Shown: piece after piece, positions 62,227 to 64,000 of the stretch
Numbering within the stretch: the stretch's first letter is position 1
Layout of the letters: the number at the start of each line of letters is the position of its first letter
Assembly: GCF_001691555.1 (NCBI RefSeq)
Contig: NZ_MAYN01000006.1
Location: 98,153-162,152, forward strand
Source: Pantoea eucrina
GTDB taxonomy: Bacteria > Pseudomonadota > Gammaproteobacteria > Enterobacterales > Enterobacteriaceae
Length of the DNA: 64,000 bases
Direction of reading: 5' to 3'
Notes under the pieces: generated by a model
Database searches by the model: none
What the model saw: only the letters and a program-made list of their open reading frames with translations
Told to the model about the DNA's origin: nothing
Translations under genes and position numbers: made by a program

Positions 62227-62529
62227 ATGCGCTTGTCAGTTGTTCAGAAACAGACTTTGCTCATTCTGTATCAGTTTTCCCTTAATCGGCGCCAGAAGGT
62301 GCCGCAGCGAACGATCCTGCACATAATTTATGAGCGATCAGACGATATCTATCCCAATAGCTTCCGTGCGTCCTGTATTCGCCTAAACGGTCTCAGGCTG
62401 ATGGTGCAGGAAAGTGGTGATTCCAACCGGAAGTGGCTCAACCTGACTGGGGGCAGCATAAAAGCCCGGGCTCTGTCTGACACGCTGATAGCAGATGTAT
62501 CGAAAAAGCTGCCCAATAGTCCGGACTGA
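62227..62529 (+). CDS. small plasmid-type hypothetical protein
   Basis: 100 residues from MRLSVVQKQTLLILY; an ATG 20 codons upstream has no better support. The opening resembles small plasmid proteins with a predicted winged helix (MRLS..QK..L..LY..E) and then SDDIYPNSFRASCIRLNGLRLMVQ and a basic C-terminus (KWLNLTGGSIKARAL). Some databases call relatives ParM by error. Function unknown. Confidence 0.6.
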   Translation: MRLSVVQKQTLLILYQFSLNRRQKVPQRTILHIIYERSDDIYPNSFRASCIRLNGLRLMVQESGDSNRKWLNLTGGSIKARALSDTLIADVSKKLPNSPD

Positions 62530-62996
62530 GTTTCTGTTCCTACCGTGTGCGGTATGCGGCCTAAAACATCTGTTAATTTTTTTCCAAAAAACTGAAGTAC
62601 CAGATAACTTTAATTCATTTTATTTGAACACGTTAATTTCTTACTGTGATTTATCAAAATTTTTAAATGAGTGCCATGGTACTGAAATACTTTTTTGATC
62701 ATATGGTCTGAACTACCCATAAAATTATTAAAAGCGAAGAGTCCATATAAATCATATGCTTGAAGTTTTTTTAATCTAGAAAATTAACTTCAATAAGTTA
62801 ATTGCAGGCCAAAAATTAAATTTGTCCTAAAAAAAGTAGTTGATAAGGATCGCGTTATTTGTGTTAATCCGCTTATAAGAATATTCCATAACTGTTTTTG
62901 TCACCGGCACTTTTGTGACACATGAAATCCCATCAGGTGAAATTAATAATAATCAATATCATTTAACATCAGATGATAAACAGCAAAGGATTTACC
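62530..62996. other. 467-bp AT-rich gene-free region
   Basis: Strongly AT-rich with no ORF of weight. The last 100 bases should hold the promoter of the next gene. I see no clear hairpin or iteron array. Confidence 0.45.
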
Positions 62997-63323
62997 ATGT
63001 ATACGGCTTTAAAATATTACGTAAGCGATAACAATCCTGAAGGCCTACTGCTTCACCGTGCTGACTGCGCACACCTGCCCGATCAGGCGGCCCGTGTCTT
63101 TATCGGAAGCTGCTACTCGCTGAATCAGGCCAGAACAGTGGCAGCAGCCAATTTTAAAGGGGTAAAGCCCTGCCCGCACTGCGTGGCAAAGCCCGAAGTT
63201 AAAGCAAAGCCTGCTACAAAGGTAAGGCGTGCAGTCAATATCGCAGCTAAAATTTCAAAAGAAAATAAGCCGGTCGTGGAATTCAAAAGCTGCGTTCGCC
63301 CGGTCAGGCATATGGCTGTTTGA
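62997..63323 (+). CDS. small Cys/His protein, possible zinc-binding fold
   Basis: 108 residues from MYTALKYYVSDNNPEG, preceded by AAAGGA; an upstream start 8 codons earlier is possible. LLHRADCAHLP near 19-29 and KPCPHCVAK near 59-67 form an H/C...CxxC pattern that may bind zinc. The C-terminal part is basic and lysine-rich. No family named. A strong terminator lies about 100 bases downstream. Confidence 0.6.
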   Translation: MYTALKYYVSDNNPEGLLLHRADCAHLPDQAARVFIGSCYSLNQARTVAAANFKGVKPCPHCVAKPEVKAKPATKVRRAVNIAAKISKENKPVVEFKSCVRPVRHMAV

Positions 63324-63423
63324 TACAACATAAGCTATACCTGAATGATGCAGGAGTATTTGTGCTGACCCAGGTATGTGAGTGTATGTCCGATAATAAA
63401 AAATAAAATGAAAATACCGATTG

Positions 63424-63451
63424 GCCGCGTAAAGGATCACGCGGCTTTTTT
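63424..63451 (+). terminator. rho-independent terminator
   Basis: GCCGCGT (63424-63430), 8-base loop, ACGCGGC (63439-63445), T6. It ends transcription of the small Cys/His gene. Confidence 0.88.
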
Positions 63452-63472
63452 GTTAGCTCACTGCAACACGCC

Positions 63473-63484
63473 ATGAAACCAGCA
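63473..63484 (+). repeat. ATGAAACCAGCA repeat, copy 2
   Basis: Followed by ACCTGCTGAATCAT. See copy 1 at 60885. Confidence 0.5.
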
Positions 63485-63566
63485 ACCTGCTGAATCATAA
63501 AACTGGTGTCCGCCCTTACGCGGCATATTCTGCGAACCTAACAGGCTTCACTGCTCAATGTGAAAG

Positions 63567-63606
63567 TGCTGGTTTCATAGCGACAGATGCAGGTTGCTGC
63601 TTTCAT
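63567..63606 (-). repeat. inverted copies of the ATGAAACCAGCA repeat
   Basis: TGCTGGTTTCAT (63567-63578) is the exact complement of copies 1 and 2; GCAGGTTGCTGCTTTCAT (63589-63606) complements ATGAAAGCAGCAACCTGC, nearly copy 2 extended. Together with copy 2 they form a scattered inverted-repeat group of unknown role. Confidence 0.5.
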
Positions 63607-63698
63607 AATATTTTTTTAAAGTCGTCAGCTTAAATGCTGATGTATTCCGGCTAAAAGTGTAGTCTTTGCCCTCACTGCAATATTTAGAAGCGTAGCCT

Positions 63699-64000
63699 GG
63701 TAATGCTCCCAACTTACTGATAGTGTTTTATGTTCAGATAATGCCCGATGACCTTGTCATGCAGCTCCACCGATTTTGAGAACGACAGTGACTTCCGTCC
63801 CAGCCTTGCCAGATGTTGCCTCAGATTCAGGTTATGTTGCTCAATGCGCTGAGTGTAACGCCTGCTGATAACGTGCAGCTTTCCCTTCAGGCGTGATTCG
63901 TACAGCGGCCAGCCATCCGTCATCCATACCACGACCTCAAAGGCCGACAGCAGGCTCAGAAGACGCTCCAGTGTGGCCAGAGTGCGTTCACCGAAGACGT
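63699..64000 (-). mobile_element. IS1, partial (cut by the window end)
   Basis: Begins at the IS1 terminal repeat GGTAATGCTCCCAACTTACT, close to the IS1 end, and carries insB to the window edge. The other end lies outside. Confidence 0.93.
63714..64000 (-). CDS. insB: IS1 transposase InsB, 3' part
   Basis: 95 codons, the C-terminal part of Ins[22 protein letters not shown] ... [30 protein letters not shown]... ending NIKHYQ, as in IS1. The 5' part and insA are beyond the window. Confidence 0.93.
   Translation of the reverse strand, partial: VFGERTLATLERLLSLLSAFEVVVWMTDGWPLYESRLKGKLHVISRRYTQRIEQHNLNLRQHLARLGRKSLSFSKSVELHDKVIGHYLNIKHYQ

Larger units (their letters stand above)
63324..63698. 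other. gene-free region between the small Cys/His gene and IS1
   Basis: Holds a terminator (63424-63451) and three copies of a repeat (63473, 63567 and 63606), otherwise nothing seen. Confidence 0.5.

Overview
The window looks like accessory, probably plasmid-borne, DNA of an enterobacterium close to Pantoea/Erwinia. The reasons are enterobacterial-type frl, bud, ter and scr loci with GC-rich codon use; plasmid-type functions (TraT, a Cre-like recombinase beside a lox-like site, RelBE, Phd-Doc, IS1 and IS3-family elements); and no rRNA, tRNA or core housekeeping operons. The species assignment is inference. No replication or conjugation operon is visible.

Layout. 1-2.7 kb: a transmembrane chemoreceptor and TraT. 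3.3-7.5 kb: a fructoselysine operon frlA-frlB-frlD-frlR in which frlC survives only as a 31-codon remnant. 7.6-16.1 kb: single metabolic and membrane genes (haloacid dehalogenase, cytoplasmic alpha-amylase, DsrE-like and ASCH proteins, BetT, DUF2254, aspartate/glutamate racemase, TetR regulator). 16.4-19.4 kb: a soluble FIST-domain chemoreceptor and an ABC-type membrane domain behind tandem palindromic operators. 19.4-23.6 kb: the 2,3-butanediol cluster budR/budABC. 23.7-27.6 kb: two overlapping c-di-GMP genes whose degenerate domains are reciprocal. 27.9-31 kb: LprI-like protein, Cre-like recombinase with a 34-bp lox-like site, and a relBE pair very like that of E. coli. 31.7-36.4 kb: a split PQQ-dependent dehydrogenase, a DUF4174 protein and a diguanylate cyclase.

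36.5-48.2 kb is a complete Ter stress/tellurite-resistance locus. terZABCDEF reads rightward. Leftward from the same 304-bp control region run five metabolite-type enzymes (ATP-grasp, PRTase-TRSP, HAD, StiP-like, CitE-like) and a TerW-like regulator. Three copies of a 17-bp palindrome in the control region overlap the likely promoters of both arms. An MlrA-like MerR regulator follows terF.

49.3-58.6 kb is a sucrose regulon, scrK and scrYAB-scrR, with ScrR-type operators before scrK and scrY. Between scrK and scrY lie a broken toxin-antitoxin pair, a possible secretion-effector relic and a periplasmic DUF4432 gene that has its own ScrR-like operator. 58.6-64 kb is decayed mobile DNA: a relE fragment, a TpsB gene cut off at an IS3-family element, phd-doc behind paired operators, small plasmid-type ORFs, scattered repeats and the end of an IS1.

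The strongest leads for something little described are the Cre-like/lox-like pair at 28.3-29.6 kb, the shared Ter operators, the ScrR-like site before the DUF4432 gene, and the reciprocal GGDEF/EAL pair.
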